Assembly (NCBI GenBank): GCA_002404675.1
Contig: DHKE01000021.1
Location: 1 to 44,412, forward strand
Length of the DNA: 44,412 nucleotides
Reading direction: 5' to 3'
Origin: Porphyromonadaceae bacterium UBA4702
GTDB taxonomy: Bacteria > Bacteroidota > Bacteroidia > Bacteroidales > Muribaculaceae
The first letter of the stretch is position 1, and each line of letters begins with the position of its first letter. The position numbers were made by a program, and so were the translations under genes. The notes below the pieces were generated by a model that was not told where the DNA came from, ran no database searches, and saw nothing but the letters and a program-made list of their open reading frames with translations. Positions 14,839 through 23,819 of the stretch are shown piece by piece.

Positions 14839-17019
14839 ATGAAAACGACTATAACCATATCGGCTCTGATGCTCGCAGCCGTGTCCGTGCCGGCAGCGGC
14901 TGCTCCACTTACCCCCGATGACTATTGCGACGTAAACCTGACCAAGCCCGCCGGAGTGCGTGAAATGCGCCCGCTCGCCGACGGCGTTTCATACGCTGCG
15001 CTAAGCGATGACGGCAGTGCCATCGAGGTGTACAGCTACAAGAACGGCGCGAAGACCTCTACCCTGTTTGACGTGAAAGCCATAAAAGGGGATGTCAAGA
15101 TAGACAGCTTCAACGGCTATGAGCTGTCAGCCAACGAGAAGAAGATACTGCTCTGGAACAATTCCAAGAAGATATACCGCCACTCGTTCACCGCAGAGTA
15201 CTATGTATATGACATAGCACGCGGCACAATGAAGCGTGTGTCGGAGGGTGGAGCGCAGCGCGGCGCAGTGCTGAGCCATGACGGCAGGGCTGTCGCCTAT
15301 ATGCGCGGCAACAACGTGTACGTCTCCAACCTCGACTACGGCACAGACATAGCCGTGACCAAGGACGGCAAGGTCAACGAGATAATCTACGGCTCGCCAG
15401 ACTGGGGATATGAAGAGGAGTTCGGCATACTGAACACAATACATTTCTCGGCCGACGACAACACGCTCGTGTTCATGCGTTTCGACGAGAGCCAGGTGCC
15501 GGTGTACTCGTTTGACAATGTGCGCAGCTATTGCGATGACGAACCGCTCGGCGACCCTTACCCCGAGTCTTACGAGTACAAGTACTCGCTGGCGGGCTAT
15601 CCCAACTCCGTGGTGAGCGTGCTGGCATACGACCTGAACAACCGCACCACCAAGACCATGGATATTCCGAAGGTGGATTCGGACTACATACCGCAGCTGT
15701 CCTTCGCCGGCGATGGCGCGACGCTGATGGTGTCGGTGCTCAACCGCGACCAGAACAACCTGAAGATGTATGCTGTCAATACCGGTTCGACAGTGGCGAA
15801 ACTCATCTATACCGATGAGTCGAGCGCATGGCTCTCCCCTGCCGCCTACCAGATGATAGATTTTGGCAAGTCGTCATTCATCATCGGCAGCGAGAAGTCG
15901 GGCTATCGCCACCTGTATGAATATGACTACACGGGCAAGATGATACGCAAGGTGACTGACGGCAACTTCAACATAACCAGTTACTACGGACGCGATGCAC
16001 GCGGCAATGTGTATGTGCAATGCACGAAGCGCGGCGCGGTCAACCGCAACGTCGCCCGCGTAGACAGCAAGGGCGCGATGAAGCTGCTCAACGACGTTGA
16101 CGGCACGGAGAACGCATCGTTCAGCTCCAACTTCGAGTATTACCTGCGCAACTACAGCAATATCTCGACCCCGAACCAGTACACGATTTGCACCACGGAC
16201 GGCAAGAAATCGACCGTGGTCAACATGAACGAGGAGTATGCCGCCAAATACGCCTCTGCTCCCAAGGTGGAACTGATGAAAGTCCCTAATGCCGTGGGCG
16301 AGGAAATGGATGCATACGTCATCAAGCCGGCAGACTTTGACGCATCAAAGAAGTATCCGCTGCTGACCTACCAGTACAACGGGCCAGACTCGCAGCAGGT
16401 GCTCAACAAGTGGAGCATGGACGGCATGTTCTACCTCGCGAGTGAGGGCTACATAATCGCCTGCGTGGACGGACGCGGCACAGGCAACCGCACACGCGAG
16501 TGGGCGAACAGCGTCTACAAGCGCCTTGGGGAATACGAGACCGCCGACCAGATAGCTGGCGCACGCTATTTCGCGTCGCTTCCCTACATAGACGCAGAGA
16601 GGGTGGCATGCTTCGGCTGGAGCTACGGCGGCTACATGACGCTCATGGAAATGTCAGCGCCCAATTCGCCCTTCAAGGCCGGCGTGGCGATGGCACCTGT
16701 GACCGACTGGCGTTACTATGACTCAATTTACACGGAACGCTATATGCTCACGCCGCAGCAGAACGAGGGCGGTTACGAAACTGCATCTGCACTCAACCGG
16801 ACCAAAGACCTCAACGGACGGCTGCTGATAATGTCGGGCACTTCTGACGACAACGTACACTACTACAACACGTTGAAGTATACATCCAAGCTCAACAGCG
16901 AAGGGACGATATTCGACATGATGTCGTTTACCGGTTTTGAACACAGCCTGCGTATGTGCAACGCCCGTGTGCAGCTGTACAAAAAAGTGCTTGACTTCCT
17001 CAACACTCAACTCCATTGA
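14839..17019 (+). CDS. S9 family peptidase, dipeptidyl-peptidase IV type
   Basis: The 726-residue enzyme should remove Xaa-Pro dipeptides (or tripeptides) from peptide N-termini in the periplasm or at the cell surface. A signal peptide (about residues 1-21) ends in an AAAA-P stretch. Residues about 30-480 are the eight-bladed beta-propeller, including the substrate-binding double-Glu loop in DWGYEEEFG. The alpha/beta-hydrolase domain carries the nucleophile Ser595 in GWSYGGYM, the acid Asp in SGTSDDNVHY (Asp670/671), and His702 in GFEHSLR. All of the triad is present, so it should be active. It is followed after 17 bases by a membrane protein gene and then miaA, probably one transcript. DPP-IV versus prolyl tripeptidyl peptidase cannot be decided here. 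Confidence 0.92.
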   Translation: MKTTITISALMLAAVSVPAAAAPLTPDDYCDVNLTKPAGVREMRPLADGVSYAALSDDGSAIEVYSYKNGAKTSTLFDVKAIKGDVKIDSFNGYELSANEKKILLWNNSKKIYRHSFTAEYYVYDIARGTMKRVSEGGAQRGAVLSHDGRAVAYMRGNNVYVSNLDYGTDIAVTKDGKVNEIIYGSPDWGYEEEFGILNTIHFSADDNTLVFMRFDESQVPVYSFDNVRSYCDDEPLGDPYPESYEYKYSLAGYPNSVVSVLAYDLNNRTTKTMDIPKVDSDYIPQLSFAGDGATLMVSVLNRDQNNLKMYAVNTGSTVAKLIYTDESSAWLSPAAYQMIDFGKSSFIIGSEKSGYRHLYEYDYTGKMIRKVTDGNFNITSYYGRDARGNVYVQCTKRGAVNRNVARVDSKGAMKLLNDVDGTENASFSSNFEYYLRNYSNISTPNQYTICTTDGKKSTVVNMNEEYAAKYASAPKVELMKVPNAVGEEMDAYVIKPADFDASKKYPLLTYQYNGPDSQQVLNKWSMDGMFYLASEGYIIACVDGRGTGNRTREWANSVYKRLGEYETADQIAGARYFASLPYIDAERVACFGWSYGGYMTLMEMSAPNSPFKAGVAMAPVTDWRYYDSIYTERYMLTPQQNEGGYETASALNRTKDLNGRLLIMSGTSDDNVHYYNTLKYTSKLNSEGTIFDMMSFTGFEHSLRMCNARVQLYKKVLDFLNTQLH

Positions 17020-17036
17020 AGTGTTGATAAGGATAT

Positions 17037-18401
17037 ATGGATGACCTGCACAAAATAGACAGCATCAGGCTTTTCAACTTCTGGCGGCTGCTCGCGCTGT
17101 GCCTCGGCGTGCTGACGGCTATGTTTGTCGTGACGCGTTTTTTCCCCACGATACTCTCGCCAGTATTCTCGCTGCTTTGTGCATTGGCCGTCTACCGGAT
17201 AGTGAATGTCGCGAGGGGACGGTTCGGGCTATGCTCTATCGTCCCATACGCGATTTTCCTTAGCCTCGTCATATATTCGATCATAGCGGTAGTCGTAAAC
17301 CTGTCCAACGCCATCGGGCTGGTCAGCCTCCCCGATGAGGTAATCTTCTATCAGGGTGCATATATGCCCTCGCTGATGTATCTGCCGACGGCTACGGCAA
17401 CGCTGTTTGTGACGTACCTTCAGCGCGAGAAAATCAACTTGTGCCGCAACTGCAGAATCCGGAATTCCGAGTATATCGGAGGCAACAGTATCAGCCGTAT
17501 ATACAGCTCTGAATCACATTTCCAATTGCGCAACCTGACTGTCCTGATGCTGTGCCTTACGGTTCTGGTGTGGGGATATTTTCTCGTATTCTATGTCAAT
17601 GCAAGCCAGAACGCCCGCGACTGGTACATCTTCACTTGGATAGTCGTAATCGTTTTCCTGCTTGACATAGTGTATTTTACCGCCCGCTACTACAATCTGT
17701 ACCTCGACCTGCGCGAAAACGACGAAATCATCACGCCCGAGGAGATAGAGGACATGACAGCCAAGACGTACCTGCGTTTCTATGTCATCTGCGGCAACAA
17801 CATATATGTAGACGAACATTTCGCCACTCCCGACACGAAGTGCGGCGAGGTTATGGAGACACCGTTCCTCACCAAGCGCAATGTGAACGGCCTTCCGTCA
17901 AGCGCAGCCGGCGAAATCATACGCGAAATGACCGGCGTAGCCGGAGAGCTGCGTTTCTTCTACGGGAGGCGCACCGGCATAAAGGGACACACGCTGCTCC
18001 GCTACTTCTATTTCGTGAAGCCCGGCAGCAACGGCGATTGTCCGCCGCTCAAGACAGCTGGCAAATGGATGGACTATGAGGTTATCAAGCAGATATACTC
18101 TACCGAGCCTGACAGGCTGTCGCGACTGAGCGTGATTGACACCACTCGCCTTTCAACCATAATTCTGACCAGCAAGATATACGACGAACAGGGCGTGCGA
18201 CGCTTGGGCATAGGCAACTACCGCCCGAATTTCAACCTCAGGGACGTGTACCAGTCAGATATTGACTTTCAGGACGACAAGTGGATACGGATATCGCTGT
18301 TCAATTCCGACATGCCGATGTTCCGGCTGCGGAGCTGGTGGCGACGGACATTCGGAAGCCAAAATCATCACGGACACGGCTCAAACATGACCGCAAGATG
18401 A
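17037..18401 (+). CDS. Polytopic membrane protein with soluble C-terminal domain, unknown function
   Basis: Not recognised. The 454-residue protein has about six membrane segments: near residues 13-35, 38-55, 64-88, 103-125, 168-188 and 198-220. A small cysteine pair (NLCRNCRIRN) lies between segments four and five. The remaining ~230 residues are soluble and probably cytoplasmic. Within this part the stretch SSAAGEIIREMTGVAGELRFFYG vaguely recalls a Nudix-like fold but lacks the REUxEE catalytic residues, so no hydrolase activity is claimed. The C-terminus is basic (WWRRTFGSQNHHGHG). Its stop codon overlaps the miaA start by 4 bases (ATGA). The conserved coupling suggests co-expression, not necessarily shared function. 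Confidence 0.7.
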   Translation: MDDLHKIDSIRLFNFWRLLALCLGVLTAMFVVTRFFPTILSPVFSLLCALAVYRIVNVARGRFGLCSIVPYAIFLSLVIYSIIAVVVNLSNAIGLVSLPDEVIFYQGAYMPSLMYLPTATATLFVTYLQREKINLCRNCRIRNSEYIGGNSISRIYSSESHFQLRNLTVLMLCLTVLVWGYFLVFYVNASQNARDWYIFTWIVVIVFLLDIVYFTARYYNLYLDLRENDEIITPEEIEDMTAKTYLRFYVICGNNIYVDEHFATPDTKCGEVMETPFLTKRNVNGLPSSAAGEIIREMTGVAGELRFFYGRRTGIKGHTLLRYFYFVKPGSNGDCPPLKTAGKWMDYEVIKQIYSTEPDRLSRLSVIDTTRLSTIILTSKIYDEQGVRRLGIGNYRPNFNLRDVYQSDIDFQDDKWIRISLFNSDMPMFRLRSWWRRTFGSQNHHGHGSNMTAR

Positions 18402-19315
18402 CAAAGGAAGTTGCAATAGTAGGGCCGACGGCATCGGGCAAGACACGGAGGGCCGTGTCGGTGGCGCGTGCGTTGCACTCGGAAATCATCAGCGCGGACT
18501 CGCGCCAGGTCTACCGAGGCATGACCATAGGGACCGGCAAGGATTTGGAGGAATACGGCGAGATACCCTTTCACCTTGTGGATGTGGCAGAGGCTGGCGA
18601 CAAGTACAACCTGCACCGCTATGTGACGGACTTCCGCCGTGTGGAAAAGGACATCATCACGCGCGGACTTGTACCGGTAATCTGCGGCGGCTCTGGCATG
18701 TACATCGAAACAGTATTGGCAGGGGTCACTCTGCCTGAAGTGCCTGAAAATCCGGAATTGCGCAAGGAGCTGGCGGCATATACCCTCGAGGAACTGACAG
18801 CCAGGCTCGCTGCCATGAAGCAGCTGCACAACACCACCGATGTTGACACTGTGAAACGTGCGATACGCGCCATTGAAATCGAGACATACTACCGCGAACA
18901 CCCGGAACAGGCCGCACTTGCCGACCGCAGCCGCACACAGCAGGCTGATGCGTTGATAATCGGCGTAGACATTGACCGAGACTCGCGCCGGCGGCGCATA
19001 TCCGAACGGCTGCAGTCACGCCTCGAAGAGGGTATGGTCGATGAGGTTAAGTCGCTGCTCGACAGCGGCATTTCGCCGGAAGACCTGATTTACTACGGAT
19101 TGGAATACAAGTTCATCACGCTGTATGTAATCGGGGAACTGTCGTATGACGAGATGTACAAAGGCCTTGAAACGGCAATCCACCAGTTTGCGAAGCGGCA
19201 GATGACATGGTTCAGAGGCATGGAACGGCGCGGCTTCACCATACACTGGCTGCCCTACGACCTGCCGGAACAAGACTTCGTAGGCCGTGTTTTGGAACTG
19301 ATGCAGCCGGCGTAA
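18398..19315 (+). CDS. miaA: tRNA dimethylallyltransferase
   Basis: The 305-residue enzyme adds a dimethylallyl group from DMAPP to N6 of A37 in tRNAs that read UNN codons. The start at MTKEVAIVGPTASGKT is chosen because it places the P-loop (GPTASGKT) at residues 9-16 and overlaps the upstream stop codon as ATGA; the reading frame extends further upstream but would cover the preceding gene. Other family motifs: SADSRQVYRGMTIGTGK (substrate Asp/Ser region), PFHLVDVAE, ICGGSGMYIE, and YGLEYK with ITLYVIGELSYDEM near the C-terminus. Length is normal. Convergent with nrdG, separated by only 20 bases. Confidence 0.95.
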   Translation: MTKEVAIVGPTASGKTRRAVSVARALHSEIISADSRQVYRGMTIGTGKDLEEYGEIPFHLVDVAEAGDKYNLHRYVTDFRRVEKDIITRGLVPVICGGSGMYIETVLAGVTLPEVPENPELRKELAAYTLEELTARLAAMKQLHNTTDVDTVKRAIRAIEIETYYREHPEQAALADRSRTQQADALIIGVDIDRDSRRRRISERLQSRLEEGMVDEVKSLLDSGISPEDLIYYGLEYKFITLYVIGELSYDEMYKGLETAIHQFAKRQMTWFRGMERRGFTIHWLPYDLPEQDFVGRVLELMQPA

Positions 19316-19335
19316 ACCATTCCATTGCCATACAT

Positions 19336-19842
19336 TCATACCGCATACGGGTCATGCCACGGCATAGCTGTGACTGAGCCGTCGTGGCTGTGCGTCAGTG
19401 CGAGTATACGCTGGTTTGACGAACCACGGAACAGCAAGTCAGGGTCGCGCAACCTCTCGACATACTTGCCGTCAACTATTGCGTCAACGTCAGCTACAGC
19501 GGCATAGAGAGCTGGGCTGGCGCTAATTTCCTCCCATGTATAGCCGGTATATACCCACACGCCGAAACCGAGCCGGTGTATCGCAGATGCAAGGACAGCT
19601 GTTGCTTCAGGATGGCATAGAGGGTCGCCACCTGTGAGAGTCACGTCATAGCCTTCCGCCTCGACAACGTCCAAAATCTCGTCAAGCGACATCACTTCGC
19701 CGGCATTGCCGTCCCAAGTCGAGGGATTGTGGCAACCCGGACAGCGATGTCTGCAACCGGCAAGGTATATGGAGGTGCGGAACCCCGGCCCATCGACCGT
19801 TGTTCCGCGCACTATCCTCATAACATTGTAGTTTCGCTTCAT
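19336..19842 (-). CDS. nrdG: Anaerobic ribonucleotide reductase activating protein
   Basis: This 168-residue radical-SAM enzyme installs the glycyl radical on NrdD under anaerobic conditions. The [4Fe-4S]-binding cysteines are in GCRHRCPGCHN (CxxxCxxC), preceded by VDGPGFRTSIYLAGC typical of activases. A second conserved segment is VTLTGGDPLCHPEA, which binds SAM. Its ATG overlaps the nrdD stop codon by 4 bases (ATGA), so it relies on coupled translation from nrdD. Because nrdD carries an upstream amber codon, nrdG expression could be reduced by polarity. The gene itself looks intact. MRIVRG is a possible alternative start. Confidence 0.95.
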   Translation of the reverse strand: MKRNYNVMRIVRGTTVDGPGFRTSIYLAGCRHRCPGCHNPSTWDGNAGEVMSLDEILDVVEAEGYDVTLTGGDPLCHPEATAVLASAIHRLGFGVWVYTGYTWEEISASPALYAAVADVDAIVDGKYVERLRDPDLLFRGSSNQRILALTHSHDGSVTAMPWHDPYAV

Positions 19843-22043
19843 TTATGCACTACCCTGTCGGCAAGTTCAGCGAGTTTGCCAGAGTTCCAGCGGTCGGTAG
19901 TCCCGACGAGATAGCCGGTAATGCGCTGTATGGTCTCAAAACGAGTGCCGCATTTGGGACATTCGTGCATATCCGTGTCCGCATTCTCATATCCGCAGTT
20001 CGGACAGTGGTTTCGGTTGTGGTTGACCGAGCCGTAGCCCATATTGTACTTGTCGAGCAAGTCCACAATCTGCATTATCGCTTTCGGGTTGTGGGTTGCA
20101 TCTCCGTCTATCTCCACATAGAATATGTGACCGCCACGGGTGAGGTCGTGATACGGGGCCTCAACTTCAGCCTTGTGCTTAGGGGAACAATGATAGTAGA
20201 CAGGCACATGGTTTGAGTTGGTGTAATAGTCCTTGTCAGTTACGCCAGCGATAACGCCAAACTCCTTGCGGTCAATTCTGGTGAAACGTCCCGACAGCCC
20301 TTCGGCTGGCGTAGCAAGTATAGAATAATTGTGGCTGAACCGCTCGCTGAACTCATTAGCGCGGTCGCGCATGTGCGACACTATCTTCAGCCCGAGCTGC
20401 TGCGCCTCGTCGCTCTCGCCGTGGTGATGCCCTGTAAGTGCAATCAGGCACTCTGCTAGGCCGATGAAGCCGATTCCGAGCGTGCCCTGCGGCAGGACGC
20501 TCTCGACAGTGTCCGTAGGCTTCAGCGACTCCGCACCTGTCCACAGCGACTTCATCAGCAGCGGGAACTGTTTGGCAAGGGCAGTCTTCTGATACTGGTA
20601 ACGCTAGTCGAGCTGGCGAGCCGTTATCTCGAGAGTGTCATCAAGGTGGCGGAAGAATGTGTCGATGCGCTCCTTAGGGTCGTCAATCTTCATAACCTCG
20701 ATGGCGAGCCTTACTATATTTATGGTAGTGAACGAAAGGTTGCCGCGTCCTATGGAAGTCTTTTCGCCGAAACGGTTCTCGAACACACGGGTGCGGCATC
20801 CCATGGTGGCTACCTCATGACGGTAGCGTTCAGGGTCGTCGGCACGCCACTGCTCATGACGGTTGAATGTAGCGTCGAGGTTGAGGAAATTCGGGAAGAA
20901 ACGGCGGGCAGACACCTTGCACGCCATCAGGTACAGGTCATAGTTGCGGTCTTCGGGCAGGTAGTTCACGCCGCATTTCTTCTTCCATATCTGAATGGGG
21001 AAAATAGCAGTTGCGCCATTGCCCACACCCTCGTATGTGGAGCGGAGCAGCTCGCGGATTACGCAGCGTCCTTCGGCTGAAGTGTCTGTGCCGTAGTTGA
21101 TTGACGAGAAGACGACCTGGTTTCCGCCGCGAGAATGAATTGTGTTCATGTTGTGGATGAACGCCTCCATAGCCTGGTGCACGCGCTCCACGGTGCGGTT
21201 GACAGCATGTGTAACATACCGGTCATCGCCGCTCAGTCCGTCAAGCGGTTTGACCACGAAATCCTCGACATCATAGTCGTACAGGCGCTTCATGTCAGCA
21301 CCCGCTACACGCTCCAATATCTTGATTTCCTCTACAAAAGTGCTGCGGACAAACGGCGCAAGGTAGAAGTCGAAAGCCGGGATGGCTTGGCCTCCGTGCA
21401 TCTCATTCTGGGCGGTCTCAAGCGAGATGCAGGCAATGACGCTTGCGGTCTCAATGCGCTTGGCTGGACGGGACTCGCCGTGACCGGCGTTGAACCCATG
21501 CTTGAGTATCTTGTCGAGGGGGTGCTGCACGCATGTCAGCGACTTGGTGGGGTAATAGTCCTTGTCGTGTATGTGTATGTAGTTGTTCTTCAGCGCCGCA
21601 CGAGTCTCGTCAGAGAGCAGGTAGTCATCGACAAACGGCTTGGTCGATTCGCTGGCAAACTTCATCATCATTCCTGCCGGCGAATCAGTGTTCATGTTCG
21701 CGTTTTCGCGGGTGATGTCGTTGTTGCGGGTCTCTATGATTTCCAGAAACAGATCCCGCGTCTTGGCGCGGCGTGCGATAGAACGCTTGTCGCGGTAAGC
21801 GATGTAGCGTTTGGCCACCTCCTTGCGCTTGGACTTCATCAGCTCCATTTCCACACGGTCCTGTATTTCCTCAACAGTCATGCGTTCCTTTCCAGTCATG
21901 GCTATATGGTCGGAAATACGCTGTATGAGCGATTCGTCCTCACCCTTCTCTGTGGTGAGCATCGCCTTGCGGATAGCGGCCTTGATTTTCTCTTCATTGA
22001 AACCGACAACACGGCCATCCCGTTTTTCAACTACCTGTATCAT
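19839..22043 (-). pseudogene. nrdD: Anaerobic ribonucleoside-triphosphate reductase, interrupted by an in-frame TAG
   Basis: The start at MIQVVEKRDGRVVGF (ATG at 22043) opens an ATP-cone domain (about residues 1-90), followed by the ten-stranded barrel with CISLETAQNEMHGGQAIPAF. After codon 479 (ARQLD) the frame meets TAG at 20604-20606 and continues without any shift as RYQYQKTALAKQFPLLM. The second half holds the NrdD zinc site (CPNCGYENADTDMHECPKCG) and the glycyl-radical segment RITGYLVGTTDRWNSGK. Without the second half the enzyme cannot form its radical. The whole reading would be about 734 residues, the normal size. A single substitution (for example GAG, AAG or CAG to TAG) explains it. 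Options are a recent nonsense mutation, a sequencing error, or suppression. Downstream nrdG is intact. Confidence 0.88.
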
Positions 22044-22422
22044 AGAAGAATAAAATAAATTGTTACAACACTGCTCGTTCGAGACATCGCAAGGAAGCCT
22101 CAAAAACTGATGTGCAAATGTAGCAATTATTTTCCGGTTTTTGCCAGCTTCGAGTGAGGAAATTTATTGACAGTTTACCGAATCGGAAAACTTTTCCGCC
22201 AAACTCAAATCAGCATCGGCTGACAATCAATGCATTGCAAAAAATTTCGGACAACTTCAGCATAACTGTCGCTTACAGATTTGTCAGTTTGCCAGGTTCT
22301 TTAACGTGTCAAAGTTACGTCAATACGTCAATGCCAGAGTACAATCTATGTTAATAGTATATGGCGGCTACAGAACAATTTCACGCTATGGTTGTACTAC
22401 AAATGATAAAGGACATTCTAAG
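22044..22422. other. Divergent regulatory region between nrdD and the malic enzyme
   Basis: This 379-base AT-rich gap carries the nrdD promoter box and, on the malic enzyme side, an exact tandem repeat of ACGTCAAT (22317-22332) about 90 bases before the ATG. A -7 box for the malic enzyme is not clear. The open frame starting at 22306 runs through this region but has no family similarity before the chosen start. Confidence 0.5.
22115..22122 (-). promoter_or_regulatory. -7 box of nrdD-nrdG
   Basis: TACATTTG on the minus strand fits TAnnTTTG, 71 bases before the nrdD ATG at 22043. Confidence 0.5.
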
Positions 22423-23739
22423 ATGACTGAAGTAACCAAGGAAATGGCGTTGCGGTATCACAACGAGCCGCACCCCGGGAAAATAGAAGTAGTGCCAACC
22501 AAGGAATATGCCACCCAGCTCGACCTGTCGCTGGCATATTCCCCCGGCGTGGCTTACCCATGCAAGGAAATAGAAAAGAACCCCGGTTTGGCATACGACT
22601 ATACAGACAAAGGCAACCTCGTGGCTGTAATAAGCAACGGAACCGCCGTCCTCGGACTGGGCGACATAGGTGCTGACGCTGCAAAGCCAGTCATGGAGGG
22701 GAAAGCGTTGCTGTTCAAGATATTCTCCGGACTCGACGCTTTCGACATAGAAATCGACGAGAAAGACCCCGAAAGATTTGTTGACATCGTCAAGAGCCTT
22801 GCGCCGACATTCGGCGGCATCAACCTCGAAGACATCAAAGCACCGGAATGTTTTGCCATTGAAAGCCGTCTGCGCGAGGAGTGCAACATACCAGTCATGC
22901 ACGATGACCAGCACGGCACGGCAATAATATCATCTGCCGGCCTGCTCAATGCGCTTAAGATACAGGACAAGAAAATCGACGAGATACAGGTGGTTGTAAA
23001 CGGCGCGGGAGCAGCTGCTATAAGCTGCACGAAACTGTTCTGCAAGTTGGGTATGAAGAAGGAAAACATCGTCATGTGCGACTCGCACGGCGTAATCCGC
23101 AAGGACAACCCTGCACTCAATGAACACAAGCGGGAATTTGCCACAGACCGCGGTCTGCACACGCTGAAAGATGCCATCAAAGGAGCAGACTTGTTCCTCG
23201 GATTGAGTGTTGCCGATGTCCTTACCCCTGAAATGCTCCTAACCATGGCTCCGAGACCGATAGTGTTCGCCCTGGCAAACCCGAATCCAGAGATTGACTA
23301 TCATCTCGCTCATGAGACGCGAGATGACATCATAGTCGCCACAGGCCGCAGCGACTATCCGAACCAGATAAACAATGTCCTTGGCTTCCCGTACATTTTC
23401 CGTGGCGCACTAGACTGCCATGCCCGCGCTATCAATGACGAAATGAAAATTGCAGCTGTCCACGCTATAGCAGAACTTGCACGCCGTCCGGTGCCGCAAG
23501 TCGTAGATGAAGCATACGGAGCGAAAAGCATGGGGTTTGGGCGCGACTACATCCTCCCCAAGCCGCTCGACCCGCGTCTGCTCACAACCGTAGCGTCCGC
23601 AGTGGCACGTGCCGCTGCAGAGTCTGGTGTTGCAGCTCGTCCTATCGAAGACTATGATGCGTATGAGGCTCGCCTGAAGCGCATTTCAGACAAAGACCGA
23701 CATCTTGAACAACTGCTCGCGTCGCTCAATGCCTATTGA
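22423..23739 (+). CDS. Malic enzyme (short form, no phosphotransacetylase domain)
   Basis: The start at MTEVTKEMALRYHNEPHPGK gives 438 residues. The enzyme oxidatively decarboxylates malate to pyruvate with NAD(P). Family segments are clear: SLAYSPGVAYPCKEI, VAVISNGTAVLGLGDIGADAAKPVMEGK, the metal- and substrate-binding region MHDDQHGTAII, a Rossmann segment VVVNGAGAAAIS, and FALANPNPEI with ATGRSDYPNQINNVLGFP. Many Bacteroidota have a ~760-residue MaeB form with a C-terminal phosphotransacetylase-like domain; here the protein ends normally after the malic enzyme part, so this is the short type. NAD versus NADP preference cannot be read reliably. Confidence 0.93.
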   Translation: MTEVTKEMALRYHNEPHPGKIEVVPTKEYATQLDLSLAYSPGVAYPCKEIEKNPGLAYDYTDKGNLVAVISNGTAVLGLGDIGADAAKPVMEGKALLFKIFSGLDAFDIEIDEKDPERFVDIVKSLAPTFGGINLEDIKAPECFAIESRLREECNIPVMHDDQHGTAIISSAGLLNALKIQDKKIDEIQVVVNGAGAAAISCTKLFCKLGMKKENIVMCDSHGVIRKDNPALNEHKREFATDRGLHTLKDAIKGADLFLGLSVADVLTPEMLLTMAPRPIVFALANPNPEIDYHLAHETRDDIIVATGRSDYPNQINNVLGFPYIFRGALDCHARAINDEMKIAAVHAIAELARRPVPQVVDEAYGAKSMGFGRDYILPKPLDPRLLTTVASAVARAAAESGVAARPIEDYDAYEARLKRISDKDRHLEQLLASLNAY

Positions 23740-23767
23740 ACTGATTGGGTTTTAGCAATACAGAGAA

Positions 23768-23819
23768 TTATGCAGGAGCGTTTTGCCGCATCACTCGTCG
23801 GTGAAATCCTCCTGCATAA
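23768..23819. repeat. Perfect 11-bp inverted repeat across the cinA stop codon
   Basis: TTATGCAGGAG (23768-23778) and CTCCTGCATAA (23809-23819) are perfect inverse copies separated by 30 bases. The right arm is inside the last codons of the CinA-family gene. It may act as a terminator-like hairpin between the convergent malic enzyme and cinA transcripts. Confidence 0.5.

Noticed and set aside
18436..18470. The miaA P-loop region contains GACACGGAGGGCCGTGTC, resembling an arm of the ~95-bp repeat.
   Set aside because: The codons encode a normal MiaA P-loop continuation and there is no second arm or core, so I take it as chance similarity.
20604..20606. Genome-wide amber recoding as explanation for the nrdD stop.
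   Set aside because: At least the TrmH-family gene ends in TAG and a normal RF1 is encoded, and other long genes have no in-frame TAG.
22306..22422. A longer start for the malic enzyme.
   Set aside because: The extra 39 residues are not family-like and lie in the AT-rich regulatory gap.
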